64,000 nt of DNA from Brachionus plicatilis. Its lineage: Eukaryota > Rotifera > Eurotatoria > Ploima > Brachionidae. The notes beneath the pieces were generated by a model that had not been told where the DNA came from, searched no databases, and saw only the letters and a program-made list of their open reading frames with translations. The stretch covers positions 61,704 to 125,703 of the forward strand of contig QEOQ01000590.1 in assembly GCA_010279815.1 (NCBI GenBank). The letters are read 5' to 3'. Both the position numbers and the translations under genes were made by a program. Of this stretch, positions 23,101 to 36,920 are shown piece after piece; within the stretch, counting starts at the first letter, position 1; each line of letters starts with the position of its first letter.

Positions 23101-26100
23101 ATTTTTAGGGTTCTTTTTACCATACTTTTAGCCGATTATCAGACAAATTCTTTTAAACAAACTCGAAAAAATTAACTGATATTATTAAAAAATACGATAA
23201 ATATGATTCTAATAAAATATTTATCAAGTTAATTTTTGGTTTTTATTTAATAATTTTATTGTTTTTCCTGAGTCTTGAATTTTTTCTTTTTAATTGATTG
23301 AATTAAAGGAATTATTAAATGTACATGTTTTTTAATTTTGACGAAATTGGCACGAAAAAATGTCTCTTAAGTTCAATTTGCAAGATGCTTTCTTTGTTTT
23401 AAAAATCGAATATTGCATGTGATTTAGTAATTAAATATTATTTAATAAAAATTTAAAGTTTTAAAATAATTGAATTTATGTTCGAATAAAAAAAATTCTA
23501 ATTTGAATTTTAAACAAAAAATTATGCTGATTTAAAAGTTAGAAAAAACAAAACATTTATTCGATTTAGATAAAAAAAATGGTCGAAAATTGAATATTAA
23601 AATTATTTAAATTTTTGTATCGAAAACAAAATTTTGAGTTGTGTGGTAAGATACAGAAGGATGGACATCGTTAAGTTTTAAGTCATTTTTTGATTCTATA
23701 GAATTACTTGTATAGTAGCTATTTTTGTTCCAAAAAGATTAATTTCTGAACAAGCTTTTAAAAGAATATGATATATTTAATTTGAATTTCTAAATCAAAT
23801 TTCGAATAAGATCCAATTTATGTATTATTTAAATGATTTGAATTAGAAATTTAGCCACTATATAAATTCAAATGAGAAATTAATTAATCTTTTAAAAGTG
23901 ATAATTAAAGCTAATTTTTTTGTAGTTAAAATTTTGGTTTTAAAAAATTTCCAAAATTTTTATATTTATTCAGTTCCTACACAATTCTTCCTAGACCTGC
24001 TACATCACAGCTTGGGTCAAATCTTAGGCAAATTTTTTGCATTAATTCATTAAACCATTTAAAATGCACACAAAAAAAACATTTTTTAAACCCATAATAC
24101 ATTGGATAGTTTGATATGTTAAAAATATATTTTATAATTTTAACAAAATAATTTGATTACACTGCGAAGATCATTAAGTAAAGAAAATTATTTTTTTTAG
24201 TAGATCAGCTAATCAGATCCTTCCTTAAATTAAATTAGATTGAACTATCAAAGGTAAAATGGAAATAATTTTTATATTTTCATATTTAAATATTTTTTGT
24301 GCAATATTTCATAAAATTTTGTTTTTCATTTTGATAACTAAATAAATTGTTAGAGTTTTTATATTAATTTCTGAAACATTGCACTAAAAATCTAAAAATA
24401 TGAAAATTTAAAAAGTAAAATTATTGTCATTTTGCCCTATTAAAAAGAGAAACCAATGCATCGACCTTATAAACAGAGAATCAAATTAATGCAAGCATTC
24501 GCCAGAACTTTCTGTAATTTGTAATTTTCCGTCAAAATTTTAAAAATCTTGTTTTCAAATATTTTGTCACTTTTCATCTATATTTATTTATTTTATACTA
24601 AATTTATTTGTGGAAAATTTTAACAAAAAAAATTGTACAACTTACTCATGTTTGCTAAGACACGATCCCTTTCGTCTTCAATTTGTTTGATTCGGTCATG
24701 TAAAAGAGACATATTTTCCTCGTATTGAACTCTAAGGACTTCTAGATTTTTAGAGTTGTTTTCCAACTCGTCAATGAGTCGTTTTTTGATGTCAATTTTA
24801 AGTATTATATTATTTAAATTTTTTTCTATCAATTTGCACGGTTCGCTTTTGTCGCCTGATTCCGGATCATCATTCTCATTCAAATCCGTATACAACTGAA
24901 TCAAATCGTTCAAATTCTCGTCTTTTTCGTCCTCTTCGTCCTTGTTGGCCTGAGCACTCGCAATATCCTGATCTGAATTCAGTGAGTTTTCTAGTTTGAA
25001 CTTGCTTTCTAATTGCTTAAGCTGCGCTAAATCAGACTCAATATCTTTTTTGGCTTCGTCTATCAATTTTTTGTTACTAACTGCAGTCAAATCAATCGAT
25101 TGCAGTAAATTATTTGAATTTGTTTCTTAAAAAATAAAATTTTAAAATCTTTGCTCAGCTTTAATATAAAATTTGAATCCCTTGTATGTGTTTAATCCAC
25201 TTCTTATCAGCAGTTAAATGGCTATGAAAAAGGACTATTTGTTTTTGATTACGTAAAGCGAAAATTTTGAAAAAAATCATAAATTTTTAAGTCTTTTTAA
25301 TTGTAAAGACTTATTTAAGCTGAAAAAAAGATTTATTAGTGGCTCGCGTTTGAAGCTTTACACAACACGGTTCACCGTTTCATAAGTCTCTATCTAGGAA
25401 GCCCCGAAATCAAAGGTAAATATTTAAGAAAAATCCCTAGGTGTGCAGATGTTTGAAAACAGAAATAGCCTCTAAGCTAATTTTTAAAAAGAGTCAAAAT
25501 TAATTGAAAGTATTTCACCCTTTGGATGTGAAATTTATTAAACAAGCTTGGAATTTAGTTTATTAAAAATTGATTTGTTGTTACAAAAAAACGGGGACCT
25601 TAGCGCTCGGAAACTTTAATCATTTTGGTGTAATTTCCTCTCGGCAATTTCTAAATTGATTTTCTTAATAGCAAATCCGAGATTTTCGTTGAAAAAATAA
25701 AATTTCATTTTAAAATTAAAATTTATTTCTAATTTAGGAAAAAAATTTAAAAAAAGGTTTACACTAAACATAGCTTGATTTGATTACACTTTATAGTTGG
25801 TAATGGAAAAAGCGATTTGAATAGAAAACTAAACAATTTAAAGTAACATACAACCCAAATAAAAACAAAATGAAAAAATTGGAAATTTAAATTTTTTAAA
25901 TTGAGCTGAGAAACGTAATAACAAAATCTTGAAGTAAAGTATTTGTAAGAGCTTGTTTTTCTTGTTGAAATTTAACTCTAATATTGTCACTCGATTCTTT
26001 GATTTTAAAATACCAAATTGCATGATCGATTCGGATCTTAAGGGTCAATTTTGTTGTAACTTGAGCTACCAACTAAAAATTCAAGAGCATTTTTTTCAGC

Positions 26101-29100
26101 AATAAAAAAATTTTTTTCCTAATTAAAAAAAAAAAATCTCATTTGCGGAAAACTTTATGCCAAGATGCAGTCTAAATTATTTAAGGTCAAGTGATGGTCA
26201 TTTGAAAATAAGAACATCTTTAAAGCTTACTTTTTTTTAAAGAAAAATTAAGCAAATAATCTAATCGTATAAATTAGCTCAACTAAAATCGATCAAGCTT
26301 GTCAATCTCAAGTGCATAAAATTATCTTTTCCAACAAAAATATGGATTTTCTGTGTTTTTAGAAGAATAAATTAAGCATAGACTATTTTCCACGATAAAA
26401 GATCTATCCTAGTTGACTAATGCCTTAATTACAAAGTTAATTTATTTTTAGCATAAAAGTTTGTATGTTAAAATTAAAATTTCTATACTTTGTCACAGTA
26501 CAAACTCGACAGAGATTTAAACTTTGATTTAGCAATGAATTAAGTCAATTTGTAAATATTTTTTAAGTTTGAAAAAAATTTTTTTTATAATTTTAGATGC
26601 TTGACCGCTAAATAAAAAAATGGACACTAATTTGACTATGTATTGTGACTTGAATGGACTCTAAGGGTTCTTATTTTCTATCTATTTTTTTTTGTTGTAA
26701 ATAATTGACTCGATCTTTTAGAATATTTAAAAGGTTTATTATTTTAAACCAAATCAAGTCATTCCTTTTGAATTTTAAGTAAAAAAATTGTATTTTTAGG
26801 CTTGATTATCTTTATTTTTGATTACTTTGATTTTAATTACATTTACATATTTTATAAGAATAAAAACTTTTACTTTGAAATTTAAAATGAATGACTTGAT
26901 TTTGTTCAAAATCTTTTAAATTTTCTAAAAGACCTAGTCAATTTTATACAACAAAAAATAGATAGAATTTAAGAATCTTTTGAGTTCGTCCAAGTCACAA
27001 AACAAACTCAAATTAGTACCCAAAGCACTAATTAAAACACTAGAATATTTGAGTTGTCTAGACTTTTTATTCAAATGCGGAAACAAAATTCTCAAATTTT
27101 TCCGATTATCTTTTACTAGCACCATTCTAAATCTTATTTATTGACTTAATGGAAATATTAAATCGATTCACAATTTCAATCAATTATTAATTATTATTGA
27201 TAGCTTAATTAATTAAGACTAATGGCTTTTTTTGATTATTTTTTTCTATATTACTCTTTTCTCGGAAGGTTACTAAAAATACCAATGGTCAATTTTTAAA
27301 ATTATTTTTAAAAATTATTATACTAATAGAATAAAACAATTTTAAAATTTTTAATTCAAATAAAATTGAGTTTTTAAAAATCTTGTTTCTGTAGGTCAGT
27401 AAAATAAAATATGGAGATTTTATGGGGAAATCTTTGCTTAGGCTTGGGAAAGACCATAAAAAAGCCAATGCTCAAAGATTAATTAACTTAGCAACCAAAA
27501 ATTTTTTTTTTCAAGAACAAAGTGACCCTTAAAAATCAATTAAAACATTTTTGTTTTAGATTAGGAACAGAATTCTTTTTTTAATTGAAACGTACTTTTT
27601 GGCGGTGATTGAAATAAAGAAAAATAAATTTTTTGATAAAAAACTTTTCTTGAATTTTTTTCCATCTTACTTAGAATCTGGAAGTAAAAATGATAAAAAT
27701 TTAAAACCTTTGAAATAAGTTTGAAATTTATTTGTGATTTTAAAGCCGCTTATAAATCATTCATACCAACAAAATGGCTTGTTTCTCACTAAAATATTTG
27801 TTTATTGTAATTAATTCAAAATTTAAGCTTTTCATAAATTAATATTTGAAATTTATTTGACTAAAAATATGAAAAATGCTATTCGGGAATTTCCGATCAG
27901 ACTAATTTGTGTCAGCCGAGGCATAAAGGTGTAGTCTGGCCGATTATTGAAAATCAATTAATAAAATAGACTTAAGCCTGATTAAGAAATTTGTTTCTCG
28001 GTATCCATGGTTAATCCACTAGATAATGGGAAAACAACTTTCAGATTGATTTGTACCGAAACAAATTCTTAAGTTAAAGAGTTTAATTGAAGAAAATATA
28101 CTCTAAGAAAAGCTCATTTAAATATTCATGAATTTCAGCGAAGCCTAATAAAACATTTTAAATTACCTTCTTCGTCTTGTTTTAGCTTAAGTGAGTATGA
28201 CGGGTTGGAATTGTGTTTGGACTGCTGCAGTTGTATTTGTTTACAAATCGATTCGGATTCTTGTAACTTACACCTTTAAAATAAAAAATTAATCTTTTTA
28301 AGCTAAGATTTTTATAAGCTCTCTTGAAAAAGACTTGAATTATTCTTATGATATTTGAAAAATTGTGGTTTAAAGGTTTTTTTATTTTAATTAATTGGAT
28401 TTCGCATCGCCGAGAAGCCTTTAAAAAGTTCACTGGAAGTGACGTTAACAAGAAAAAACCTTAATTATCATTTTTGGTAAAAAAAGTCTCTTCAAGTCAA
28501 ATATTGACCAAATTTGTTTTGCTTAAAGATAATTTTATAATCGATTTTTTTACTTGGCTTTGTTGACCACGACTAATCAACAAATCTAAATGACACTTAG
28601 ACGACCTAGCGGGAAATATTTTTAAAATTAATTAAAAAACAAACTTTATAAACATGGAAAATTTTGATTAAAATATCAAAATTTTCCAAATAATTCTAAA
28701 TTTTACTTTATTCGGGCTTCATTGGCATAAATTTAAAATAAAAAAAGGTTCAATTTTTAGCCACTTACAAAATCTGGTTTAAATATTTTTTTATCTTTAT
28801 TCTATCTTAATGATGCAAAATTTTTCTCAATAGAAAATCGAAAATTTTTTCTTCATCAATAATCATTTGTTTATTTTTATTTAATTAACTTCAGCTTAAA
28901 AATTAAACGAGTTTTGCTTTTTCTTTTTCTAAAACTAATGTTTTCGAATACTAAAAACACAAGTAAATTTTGACTTTGCATTCACAATTTTATTCGATTA
29001 TGATACAAAAAAAGTTTAAAATTGAAGATCAATAAAATGATATTTGATAAATAATTTTAATCTGCCTAAAGTATCTAACAATAACTAAATAAGAAAAGAA

Positions 29101-32100
29101 TCGTTAGTTTGTATAAATTTTATTTTAGATTTATTTTAACTTAAAATTAAAACTAATTAATCAAACAGTCAAAAAAAGTTTAACGTTAATTAGTCTTAAA
29201 TGTCTCTAATTTTTTTTTAATTATGCATATTTTACTTCAAATTAAATAACTTGTCAAAATTTTTTTCGTGGTTTTCGACTAAGCTTTTTGAAAATCAAAT
29301 TTTTTTTTAAATAAAATTAGATTAAAAAATTAAAGACATAAATAAAAGAAATTCAAAATAAAATTGATATAATTAAATAACTTGTTTTTTAATTTGAAAA
29401 CTTTGAAAAATTTATGTTTATGATTTACAATTTCGATTAATAAATACTAGCTAGAATACTTGAGAAAATATGTTATTATTTTACTTTGATTGATTATCAG
29501 CAGCAATATTGTTACTAGTTTTGTTTGCAATTCTATTTAAGCAAGAATGATGTGAAGATCAGTGGAGCATAAGCATTTTTCTGATGGTGCTTTAAATAAA
29601 TTTAAACTTTTTTTAACCGAAAAAATTTGTTGAATCTTAAGATAATTGCTGCAGAAAATCACCATTGAAACTTGGTCGTCATAAAAAAGTTTTGAAAACA
29701 GAAATATATTTATTTTCAGATTAATTACAAAGAAATACTAAATTACTGTTTTTATTTATTACACCATCAGGAAAAATATTATTTTCATTCTGAAGATTTA
29801 CTAAATTCCTCTAAAAAATTTTTCAATAAATATTGAATAATAAAAATTGTCAAGTGACTTTTAGGACAATAACAGTCTTTAATCAAGAAGTAATTATTCA
29901 AAATTTATCATGATAATTTAAGCCAATCCTTTAGTTATATATTAAATGTCATTAGATCAAAAAAACATTGAGCTAAATTTTTTAATTAAAATTCAAAATC
30001 TAAATTTTCTTTTTTTTTCTGTATTTCTAGAATTTTAACTTTTAATTATCTTTAATAAAGGCCAATTCTTTACTCAATAAATAAAAAAACTCCTTTTAAT
30101 TTTCGAAAAAATTAATTTTCAAAAACATTTTGATTTATTTGCAAGCTTGTTTGGCTTTTTTACACTAAATCCTTGTTGAACACTGGACTAGATCTCTTGA
30201 TTTTCAAGCTAAAATATAAAGTCAGTAATCTACTTTTAACTTACCAAAAAAAAAATTCTTTTTTATTAATTATTTAATTTCTACAGAAAATAATGATCAA
30301 AACAATAATTAAATTTAATGAATTTTTTTTTATTTACGCAACCAAAGTCTATTTAATTACTTTTTTACATAATCTTAAAAAGTTAGAAAGATAATTAAGA
30401 TTACTAGGTTAATCGGTGAGATATTCAATAGAGGGGCATCATTAAGAGAGGGGCAAAAATGAATAAATAATTACTTGAGCTCCTCAATTGTGGTTATATA
30501 ATCCGAAATTTGCTTCCATTCGAAATAGCTATCTTTTTCATCATGGTCATCATTATCATCGTCATTTTGGGCATATTTTTGTCTAAAACCATTTAATTTT
30601 TTAGCCAAACGTTGATTGTTGAACTCAAGGTCGCTATTTTTATTCCGGGAAGTTTCTATAGTTTCATTCATAGCCTTAATCCTAATGCGCATTGACTGGT
30701 TCTCTTTCAATAGCAAACTATTCTCTTGCTTGAGCTCGTTAATTACATTCAGCAATTCTATGTCTTTCGAATCGGAATTGATTCCGAAACCATTGGCAAT
30801 GGAGGAACTACAAGACGCTATGGGAGTAATTGTGATGGTAGATGTGGTTCTTGATGACGAAATTGAATTGCTGGTCTCCGAATGTGGAAAAATCGGCTTG
30901 TTCATTGCTCTTGATTTATACTGCATCAGCTCATAATTTAAGCGCTCTATCTCAGCCTTTAACTGGGCTATTTGCTTGCTGGTCTTGTCCTGATTGACAA
31001 AAACCTTATTTTTTATGTTCCGGGCCCGATTAGCGTACCTCAAGGTGTTCAGAGTTTCCATAAAATCTCGATCTGAAGGCGAAATGCATGCAATCATCAG
31101 AGTGCGGCTATTTCCGCCGAGAGAGTCTTGAAGAAGACGAGTTAGTTTAGAGTCCCTATATGGAACATGGCAGCCTCTTTTTTCCTTATCACCTAAAGCA
31201 CTTATCACATTTCCCAAAGCTAACTGATAATTTAAAAAATAAGCAAAATTTTTTTTTTTTATTTAACAAAAAATTTAGTAAACTCACCAGGCCCCGGTTG
31301 ATGCATATGCCTTCTTTGGCTCGATGTCCTGTTGCCCCTGTTCGCTTTAAGCGCTCCGAGCCGGCCAAATCAACAAAATGAAATTTGGCATTCAGGGTTT
31401 CTAGCTCATTTTCGGCAGATTCTGTTTTCATAAAGCGGTACTGTTTTAGATGGATTGTAAATATTGCATGAGACCGACTTGACTGAAGGTTCATGTTAGT
31501 CGCTCCTGTGGTACGAATTCTAGCTCCTGTTTTTAGCATTTCTAAAGTTTCCTGGGTAGATCGAACTTCTCGGTTCGAACATCCATGAACATTTATGCCA
31601 CCATACTGATCCTCATGTATTTCTATTTTTGATTTAATGTTTTTGTTCAAAAGATAAGCTTCAGTGGCCATGATTTGACCATCTGTAGCGATTATGTTCG
31701 AGCTGTAGGAAACACTTGGAACATTTGCGAATAAGTCTATGATTTCTTCGTTATACAGTTCCATAAATTGAGCCAAAACTTGGATTTCAAGGTTATTAAA
31801 TGGAAGGTCATTGTCTTCTTTGGAACATTCATTTTTTAATGATTCGACTTTTTCGAACATATACTCAATAGCCCTGGGGATAATGCCTACTTCTTCTCTT
31901 TGAATACCCGGGTCGAATGAAGTACCCATGGTGTAGGTTTTGCCTGAACCGGTCTGACCATAGGCCAATACTGTGGCATTGTAGCCATCAAAACATCCGT
32001 CTATTAAAGCTTTGACACTTTTATCAAAAACATTCTCCTGATTTTGGCCAATGTCGAACACATAATCATATGTAAATGTCTTGTCGTCTTTGTGGCCAAG

Positions 32101-34862
32101 AGTTACTTGTGGCTCACCTGGTGTAACACTTGTACAAATTTTACACAGTTCTATTCGTTCTCGAATTGATTGAGGACGGATACTTTATTTAAAAAAGATT
32201 ATTCGATTATTTAAATAGATAAATACAAAAATTTACTAATACTAATTAAATAATACTTTTCTGGAAATAAAATTTTTAGTGTTGAAATAAAATATTTATT
32301 TATCTATTTATTGATGAATTAACCTCCTATAAGGAGAAGTGAAAATTAAAAAATTACAAATAAAAAATAAAAAATAAATTTTATATAAAAATAATAAAAA
32401 TTAAAAGAAAAGAAAAAATAAATAAAGAAGAAGAAGGTTGAAATAAAATATGGGATATTCATAAAAGATTCAAATAAAAGTTTACTTGAAAATAGAAAAA
32501 TTTAAATTAAAAATAAAATTTTAAGAAAATTCAAATTCGATTCTCAAGTTTGGCTGAAAATTAATTTATAAATTTAAATTTAGATTATATTAAAATAATT
32601 GATTTGAATTTTATTAATGTACGAATTTAAATTTATGTGAATTTTGTTTCAATATTTTTAATTTATTTCGGTATTTAAAAAAATTAAATTCAAATGTTTG
32701 AATATCCAATATTAAATTAGATTTCATCACTAAGAATTATAGTTTAAATTTTTTTCCGAAAGTATTTTAATTAATATTTTGTGAAAATAAAGGTATCGTA
32801 AATATTTTTTCTTAACGCCGCACTAAAAGCACAGAAACTTGGTTTTGAAGCCTCAAAAAGGATTTAATTTTCAAGGAACAAGATATTAAAGATGAAAATC
32901 TATTATCAGGAAAGCAATCAATGTCGAAATTTTTAAAATTGATTTGATAACAAGTCGAAAAAACTTTTTTGAAAAAACAAGTCATAACTTTGACTTTTTT
33001 TTGTGACTTAGACTTAAAACGGCGACTTGTAAACAAGTCTGAATTTTTAAATTCCATGAAAATAATTAAGTTATGAAATTATGAAAAATCAAAAACTTAA
33101 GGAATAAAGTTTCTAATTGTAAAATTTTTGTACTGTTCTTTTTTCCTAAAAATAAGCAAATTGGATAAATTTGTTCAATAAATTAAAATGAAAATATTTT
33201 TTTCTTAAAGGCTTAAACATTTTCTGCAAACAAAATGTTTTGTCGCCTTGATTTATTAGTTAGTAGTAGTAGTAGTAAAAATAATCTGCAACTTGAATAA
33301 GATTCAAGCAAGCTCTACTGAGTTGTAGCAGATACTTCGCGATTTTCAAAGAGCCACAAAGAGCCAGTTGCAGAGACTCAGTAAATTTAATACCATAATA
33401 ATCAAGATTTTTAAACATTCTGTTTAATTTAAAGAACTGAAATACTTTAAAAACTATGCGAAATTTCGCTTTAGATGCAAGTAAGTAAAATCGGCCTATA
33501 GTTTTCCTCCCGCTAATTTTTACAAATTTTCCGCTAATTTTAATAAAAATTCCGCTAATTTAAATAGCTTACCTCTAATTTAATAAAAACTCATCTAAAT
33601 AAATAGAAACTCATCTAAAATAATAAAAACACGTCTAATTTAATAGAAACTACATCTTTTATATTAAAAAAATATCTAATTTAATAAAAATTTCATCTTT
33701 TTTTTTAAAAAATATTTAACATAATAAAAAAATAAAATTTATTTATTTTTTGAGTTGCATCTAGAACAAAAAAAATATCTTCTTTTAGCCATTGATAAAT
33801 TTTTAATTAATTTAGAGGGAGGTGTTATTATTTTTTTAGATGAGTTTTTATTAAATTAGAGGTAAGCTTATTAAATTAGCGGAATTTTTATTAAAATAGC
33901 GGAATTTTTATTAAAATAGCGGTATGCCGTTAAAATCATGAAAGAATTTTATAGTTTAAAATTTACTTATTTTAAATAAGATGATATTTTCCTTATTCTT
34001 CTTTGATTTTATGCATTTTTATAAATTATCTGTTTTATTAATTCTAAATTCTAAATAATAATTTAATTCGAATTAAAAATTATTTGATATTATTCTAATT
34101 CTGTAATTTACAAGGTACGCACTAAAATTCAAGAAAAAATTAAAAAACCATGTGAAGACATAATTCGTCGTTTGAATCAAAATATTTTTTATAATTAAAT
34201 AAAAATAATTAAAATCTTTTCATGTGATCCATCAATAGTATCAAGATTTTTCAATTTTTTTTCTCTGCATTAGACTATTAATTTGATAAAAACTATAATT
34301 TGAAAAATATCTCATTCCATGAAGTATAATTTTATAGACCCGAAATTATTTTTGGTTATATTTTTTTTTTACCTTTTAAAATTTTTCATTATATTTTCAA
34401 TCAATACATAAAGAATAAAAAAAATTAAAAGGTTGAAAGAAAATGAGTTTTTTTTTAAATAAAAATAATCACATTTTCATCTTTTTTCTTTGGACTTTAC
34501 AAAAAAAATATCTACAATTCAAAATTCATGTGTTTAAATTACAAAAATCTAAAACTGATGAGATCAAATAGAAAATTTTGCTCTTACCGGATTCCAACTT
34601 TGACTGACGAGCTGTCATCTTCAATATTTTTGGATACTCGGCCGAAATTTTTTGGCTTATTTTCTACAGAACTCGACTCGATAGTGTTTAATTTATTTAT
34701 TTCAACTGGTGCTTCTGTGTCGGTTTGTGACAATTCTTCTTCTTTGGCTGGTTCAATGGAAGACGAGGTCGATGACGAGGACAAAGATGAAGATGAGTTA
34801 AGAGACAAATAAACGACATTTGGATCTTTTTTATTGCAGTCGGTTGAATTTTCAAGCATCAT
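17164..34862 (-). CDS. KIF21A: Kinesin-4 family motor KIF21 with WD40 tail, 11 exons
   Basis: Microtubule plus-end kinesin that restrains microtubule growth. Exons: 34,588-34,862; 31,288-32,182; 30,475-31,223; 28,167-28,273; 24,646-25,125; 20,422-20,996; 19,064-20,352; 18,060-18,383; 17,521-18,007; 17,254-17,465; 17,164-17,200. Phases close exactly to about 1,809 aa (human KIF21A about 1,674). The motor domain spans about residues 86-460: VKVGIRIRPQ, P-loop GQTGSGKT (167-174), SSRSHA (326-331), DLAGSE (363-368). Coiled coil follows, with KIF21-specific blocks KRLIDELEN, and KWTKINDF joined to [15 protein letters not shown]. Before the tail is NVFNRLT. The WD40 propeller starts near residue 1,475 ([49 protein letters not shown]). 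An unusual Ser-rich N-terminal extension of about 80 residues precedes the motor. The start is the first ATG at 34,862. Introns reach 3.6 kb and host repeats. A vs B paralogue is not resolved; this may be a single pre-duplication gene. Confidence 0.96.
18384..19063. other. KIF21 intron 7
   Basis: 680 bp of very AT-rich intron between the coiled-coil exon and the first WD40 exon. No additional feature seen. Confidence 0.8.
20997..24645. other. KIF21 intron 5 (3.6 kb)
   Basis: The longest intron of the gene. AT-rich with no coding frame of note. A short perfect hairpin, stem TCAGCACA/TGTGCTGA with an 8-nt loop, lies at about 22,238-22,261. No other structured repeat was recognised. Confidence 0.7.
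25126..28166. other. KIF21 intron 4 (3.0 kb)
   Basis: AT-rich intron. It contains an imperfect hairpin near 27,892-27,945 (CGATCAGACTA against TAGTCTGGCCG) and a slightly GC-richer patch at 25,340-25,460 with no recognisable coding motif. Confidence 0.65.
28274..30474. other. KIF21 intron 3 (2.2 kb)
   Basis: AT-rich intron between the motor-neck exon and a 107-bp coiled-coil exon. No repeats or extra exons recognised; because the phases on both sides match, no extra exon is required. Confidence 0.7.
32285..32345 (-). mobile_element. LINE 3' tail with hairpin (family C)
   Basis: On the minus strand a small hairpin CTCCTTATAGGAG is followed by GTTAATTCATCAATAAATAG and further AAATA units. The same layout (hairpin, short linker, AATA-type tail) is seen in the tails at 37,882, 51,898 and 57,903. 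It is called from structure, not from coding content. Confidence 0.45.
33262..33390 (-). mobile_element. LINE or SINE 3' end with (ACT)n tail
   Basis: Read on the minus strand, a GC-richer 3' UTR-like stretch with CTCTGCAACTGGCTC ends in GCAGATTATTTTTACTACTA and an (ACT)n run. The LINE at 175-1,435 ends in the same way (GCAGATACTACTACTACT), so this is probably the 3' end of the same or a related family, inserted in KIF21 intron 1. Confidence 0.6.
33492..33929. mobile_element. Large fold-back element with internally repeated arms
   Basis: Two inverted arms of about 90-110 bp face each other around a 200-bp AT-rich centre. Each arm contains tandem copies of a unit of roughly 20 bp built on CCGCTAATTTTAATAAAAAT, followed by GCTTACCTCTAATTTAATAA and ACTCATCT. 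The outer ends resemble each other (CGGCCTATA / CGGCATAC). No coding capacity. It resembles fold-back (FB-type) transposons, where repeat-filled arms are usual. Confidence 0.8.
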
Positions 34863-36920
34863 GTATTCAAACACAAATAAACAAAAAATAGATAACAAAA
34901 AAAAATTATAAAATTTTCATCTCAAAATTTTTAGAATCTTAAAACATTTAAAAAAATTTAGAACTGATAAAATTAAAAGATTATTATTTATGAATAGAGC
35001 ACAATTTGCTTTCGAATTCAATATTGCAAATATATTGCAAATGAGATATTTTAAGAGAGGGAGAACGAGACAACGAGGAGCTAAATACATAATTATGTCA
35101 TTTAATAAAAGCCAAAAACTAAAAACATAAAATATACGGAGATGAAAAAAAGGGTGATAATAGTCACGGAGATGAGCTCTTTGAAAAAGATGATGACACT
35201 GGGGCCCCATCGATTTAAACTTCAATTTCCATTTTTGATTAATTTTGGACTTGATTGGGGGGAAATGGAATTTTGCAGTTTGTTAACTTAGATCGCCTGA
35301 AAAAAATTAATTATTTTATAATTTTATTTTAGAGTAAAAATTAATCGATCGAAGCTTTTAATATCCAAATTGATTTTATCAGTGACATGCAGATCTCTAA
35401 AAAACCGAAAATTTTGGCAAAAGTTTTCAATGAACCAAATCTTGGCATGACGTTATCTTATCAATGAAAAAAAATTGAAAAAATCAACCAAGCATTTAAA
35501 TATGGTCACGATTCGGACCTATATTTCTGCTGCTTTCTAGTTACAAAAAAAATTTGAATCTGAAATTTAAAATAAAAATTGAAACAAATATCTAAAATAT
35601 TTAAGATATGATAAAATGGAGTAAGATTTAAAAATTGTCACTAGCACTTTGGGGCGAAAAAGCTTCAAATTATGCACAAGTTTCAACAAAGGAAATGAAC
35701 AAAGCACCTTTGTTACTAAGCAAGATAGAATTCGTTTAGTGCATACCTCAAAAAAGTAAACAAATAAATTTTAATAAATTTTCATATGAGTCTTTAGCCT
35801 AATGGCCTTAGTCAATTAGTGTGTCTAACAAACATTAAATGTCTAGGTGCCTAATTGTGGCAAAAATGTTAATCCCACACAGTTAATTAAAATTAAAATT
35901 TTTATGTTTAAAACAAAATTCAGTTCGATCAAAAAAAAGAGAATATTTATTACTTTGGTCTAGTTAGAAATAATTTGTAATTGAATCTTAACCTAAATTC
36001 GAGCTTAACCCACATTGAGCCGACTAATGCGAAAAATCACTAAAAATCACCTTCGATTCTGAGAAAAAATTCGCTCAGACCGAACATAAACACTTAAACC
36101 AAATATCTATCATTGCTGAGTTGCTCTTGAGCGACGATTGCCTTAATTCGATTTAATTTTTAATGAGCTTTTTGTTTAATGGAACTACAAATCACAAATG
36201 CACACACGCTACAACTTCTTAAAATGTCAATGCAATTTACTCTATCCCAGAAATAAGACTCATAAAATAAATAAATATTTTCAGATGTAAAAATCAATCA
36301 ATTTTATTAGTTTGCTTTCAATTTTGATCGGTTTATCCGAAATTAAACATTTACTTGTCTTCAAAAGCAGCAAAAAATTCCACTTTCTTTTCTTGACTTT
36401 AAAAATTTTCTTAAATAATTTTTTGATTCTTTTTATATTTGTCTTAATTATGAATAAATAGATAAAATTTTAATATTACGAGAAATAGATAAAATAATGA
36501 GACTTACAATGGTTTACGGTAATTTTTATAATAATAATAAACTAGAGGTATAAAAAGTTTCTCCGAAATCTCCGAAATTAAGCATAAACTTAATTAAAAA
36601 TAAAAAAATATATTCTCTCTATTGACTTTAAAAAGCCTTTCTTTCTGAATGAGGGTTTTTTTATTCTTAAAATAAAAAATTTAATTTTAAATTTTAAATT
36701 AAAAATTAAAAATTATATGGTTTCATATTGACCGATGCTTGTGGCTAAAAATGCCCAAAATTTAAATAATAACAAGTATTTAAATTTTATTATAGGTAAA
36801 AAGTTGACTTGGATTAAGTATTTTATGGTAAATTAAGTGAACATCTTGATCTTAATCGAGTGTGCTCTAAACAGAAGGAAGAAATCGCTGAAAAATGAAT
36901 TAATTAGAGATAAAGATTTA
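34863..36920. other. Non-coding region upstream of KIF21
   Basis: Expected to hold the KIF21 promoter and 5' UTR next to 34,863. A 102-codon minus-strand frame at 34,917-35,225 has no motif and is not called. No other gene seen. Confidence 0.5.

Larger units (their letters stand above)
32183..34587. other. KIF21 intron 1 (2.4 kb) carrying repeats
   Basis: It splits an Arg codon inside the first beta strand of the motor (VKVGIR/IRPQ). It contains a LINE-like 3' tail at 32,285-32,345, an (ACT)n-tailed LINE end at 33,262-33,390 and a large fold-back element at 33,492-33,929, listed separately. Confidence 0.85.

Noticed and set aside
34917..35225. 102-codon minus-strand frame upstream of KIF21
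   Set aside because: No motif, and it lies in the expected promoter/5' UTR region.
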